From NCBI GenBank assembly GCA_028287035.1, contig JAQBQL010000208.1, positions 1 through 42,969 on the forward strand: DNA of 42,969 bases, written 5' to 3'. Positions within the stretch are counted from its first letter, which is position 1. Every line of letters starts with the position of its first letter. The stretch is from Labilithrix sp. (GTDB lineage Bacteria; Myxococcota; Polyangia; Polyangiales; Polyangiaceae). The notes below the pieces were generated by a model. That model did no database searches and was not told where the DNA came from. It saw only the letters and a list, made by a program, of their open reading frames with translations. The position numbers and the translations under genes are program-made. This document shows positions 41,924-42,969 of the stretch, in pieces.

Positions 41924-42969
41924 TCAGAGCGTGAAGATGTCCTTCGACAGGCCGGCCGGCGCGGCCGGGATGGTGCGGACGTTGCCGACGGAGTCGGTCG
42001 CGGAGCGCGCATCGATGGCGGCGCCGCCGGCGCCCGGCGTGATCACCGAGTCCTTCACGGTCGGCGCGGCGCCCGAGTGGTAGATGCCGAACGACGGGCC
42101 GTTGCTGCCGTTCGTGCTGATGCCGGCCGCTCCCCCGTTGCCGCCGCGAGCCGCCACGTTCGGGGCGCCGGCGGCGGGAACGCCGGGGGCGCCGCCCATG
42201 GTCGGCGAGCTACCGAAGGTCCCCGCTCCACCCTGGCCGCCCGTGCCGGCGGTCAGCTTCACTCCGTCGAGCACGATCGGGCTCTCGAACAGCGCGATCG
42301 CGATGCTCGCGCCGCCACCGGTGCCCGGCTTTCCTGCGAGCCCCGGGCAACCGCCCGCGCCGCCGCCGGCCCCACTCGCGCCGTGCCACATCTCGCCCAC
42401 CGGCTGGTTGATGGGCAGCGTCGTGGCGGTGCCGTTGCCGCCGGCACCGCCCGAGCCGGGAGCGCCCGCCGTACCCGCGCGGCCGTCCTCGGGGACGTAG
42501 CCGTCGAGGCCGAGCGTTCCGACGGTCGACGCGCTCGCGCCATCGACGCCCTTTCCGCCGGTGGCTCCCGTCTTGAATTCGCCGTTCGTCGGGAGGAGGT
42601 TCATGTACGGCTCGGCAACCGAGGCGGCGAGCCCGCCTGGCACCGACATCACGAAGCGGAAGACGCCGGCGGCGCCGCCGCGGCCTCCCGGCTCGCCGTC
42701 GTGACCGGCCTCGCCCAGACAGATGCCGGGGCGCGCCGGGCCCATCGCGTTCGCATAGCCGCCCCCGAGGCTCTTGGGGCACGCGAGACCGAGGGAGCCG
42801 CACGGCGCCGCCTGGCGCCCGGGGTCGCCATCGAGCGACGCGGCGGGGACGAGCTGGAGGCCTTCCGCGCCGGCCGCGCCACTCGCGCCCTTGCCCGAGG
42901 TGATCGACGACTTCGCGACCGCGAGGCCCGGCGCGTGGACCGCGAGGAGCCCGATCGAGCTGCCCGACG
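41924..42969 (-). CDS. Gly-rich secreted-type protein, 5' part outside window
   Basis: The minus-strand frame is open from the right edge to a TGA at 41924 (over 340 codons), so the start lies outside the window. It is rich in Gly/Ala with collagen-like and PGRS-like runs (GAPGSGGAGGNG, GAGGGAGGCPGLAG, GGQGGAGTFGSS, ARGGNGGAAGI) interrupted by beta-type segments (IGLLAVHAPGLAVAKSSIT, ASIAIALFESPIVLDGVKLT, FGIYHSGAAPTVKDSVIT). The alternation of short Gly-rich turns and valine-rich strands fits a right-handed parallel beta-helix of the kind seen in many myxobacterial surface proteins. The end AAPAGLSKDIFTL has no anchor motif. Function unknown. Confidence 0.75.
   Translation of the reverse strand, partial: SGSSIGLLAVHAPGLAVAKSSITSGKGASGAAGAEGLQLVPAASLDGDPGRQAAPCGSLGLACPKSLGGGYANAMGPARPGICLGEAGHDGEPGGRGGAAGVFRFVMSVPGGLAASVAEPYMNLLPTNGEFKTGATGGKGVDGASASTVGTLGLDGYVPEDGRAGTAGAPGSGGAGGNGTATTLPINQPVGEMWHGASGAGGGAGGCPGLAGKPGTGGGASIAIALFESPIVLDGVKLTAGTGGQGGAGTFGSSPTMGGAPGVPAAGAPNVAARGGNGGAAGISTNGSNGPSFGIYHSGAAPTVKDSVITPGAGGAAIDARSATDSVGNVRTIPAAPAGLSKDIFTL

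Noticed and set aside
1..42969. CRISPR arrays, insertion sequences, prophage genes, tRNA and rRNA genes
   Set aside because: No regularly spaced repeats, transposase or integrase motifs, phage structural genes, or cloverleaf or rRNA sequence was found on reading through both strands. Weak matches could have been missed without a computed search.

Overview
The window is very GC-rich DNA with third codon positions almost always G or C, tightly packed genes, many secreted lipoproteins with Ser/Gly/Asp-rich linkers, Cys-rich repeats, and an unusually high density of signalling proteins. Together these point to a large myxobacterial-type genome (Myxococcota, Polyangia-like). That is inference from style and gene content, because no rRNA or other taxonomic marker is present. 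No insertion sequence, prophage, CRISPR array, tRNA or rRNA was seen.

Layout, left to right: a double-GNAT acetyltransferase (212-1051); a large lipoprotein with a CxxCH motif, propeller-like repeats and Cys-knot-like repeats (1074-3458, minus); glyS (3544-5652). Next is the first signalling block, all on the minus strand and transcribed from right to left: a hybrid histidine kinase (13537-11624), a TonB-dependent receptor, then a HAMP-SpoIIE phosphatase, a HATPase switch kinase, a STAS/SiaC-like antagonist and a GAF-GGDEF diguanylate cyclase (11574-5660). The last four genes reproduce the order and domain content of the SiaABCD c-di-GMP module of Pseudomonas, and the junctions TGATG, GTGA and ATGA couple them to one another and to the outer-membrane receptor. 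A YfiR-like periplasmic protein is encoded divergently (13629-14195).

The middle of the window holds lipoproteins, including two tandem Cys-rich paralogues in which all 25 cysteines correspond one to one. It also holds an unrecognised two-gene unit (19505-16857), an M13 metallopeptidase lipoprotein, a DECH-box helicase, a fatty acid desaturase, the prmA-rsmE pair, a TPR envelope protein and a PPP-type phosphatase.

The second signalling block (27723-32833, plus) encodes a CheA-like HAMP-PAS-Hpt-HATPase kinase, a CheX-like protein, a CheY-like receiver and a receiver-GGDEF-EAL protein. It resembles a chemosensory pathway without CheW or a classical receptor. Its kinase has a periplasmic/HAMP module resembling the SpoIIE phosphatase of block one, so the two c-di-GMP circuits may share an ancestral sensor. 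After a convergent hairpin-rich intergenic region come glgC (minus), xdhC and a single-chain, eukaryote-like xanthine dehydrogenase (plus). The window then has a receiver and a double-kinase hybrid protein (minus) whose membrane domain resembles the plant ethylene receptor, and ends in a Gly-rich secreted-type protein cut by the right edge.
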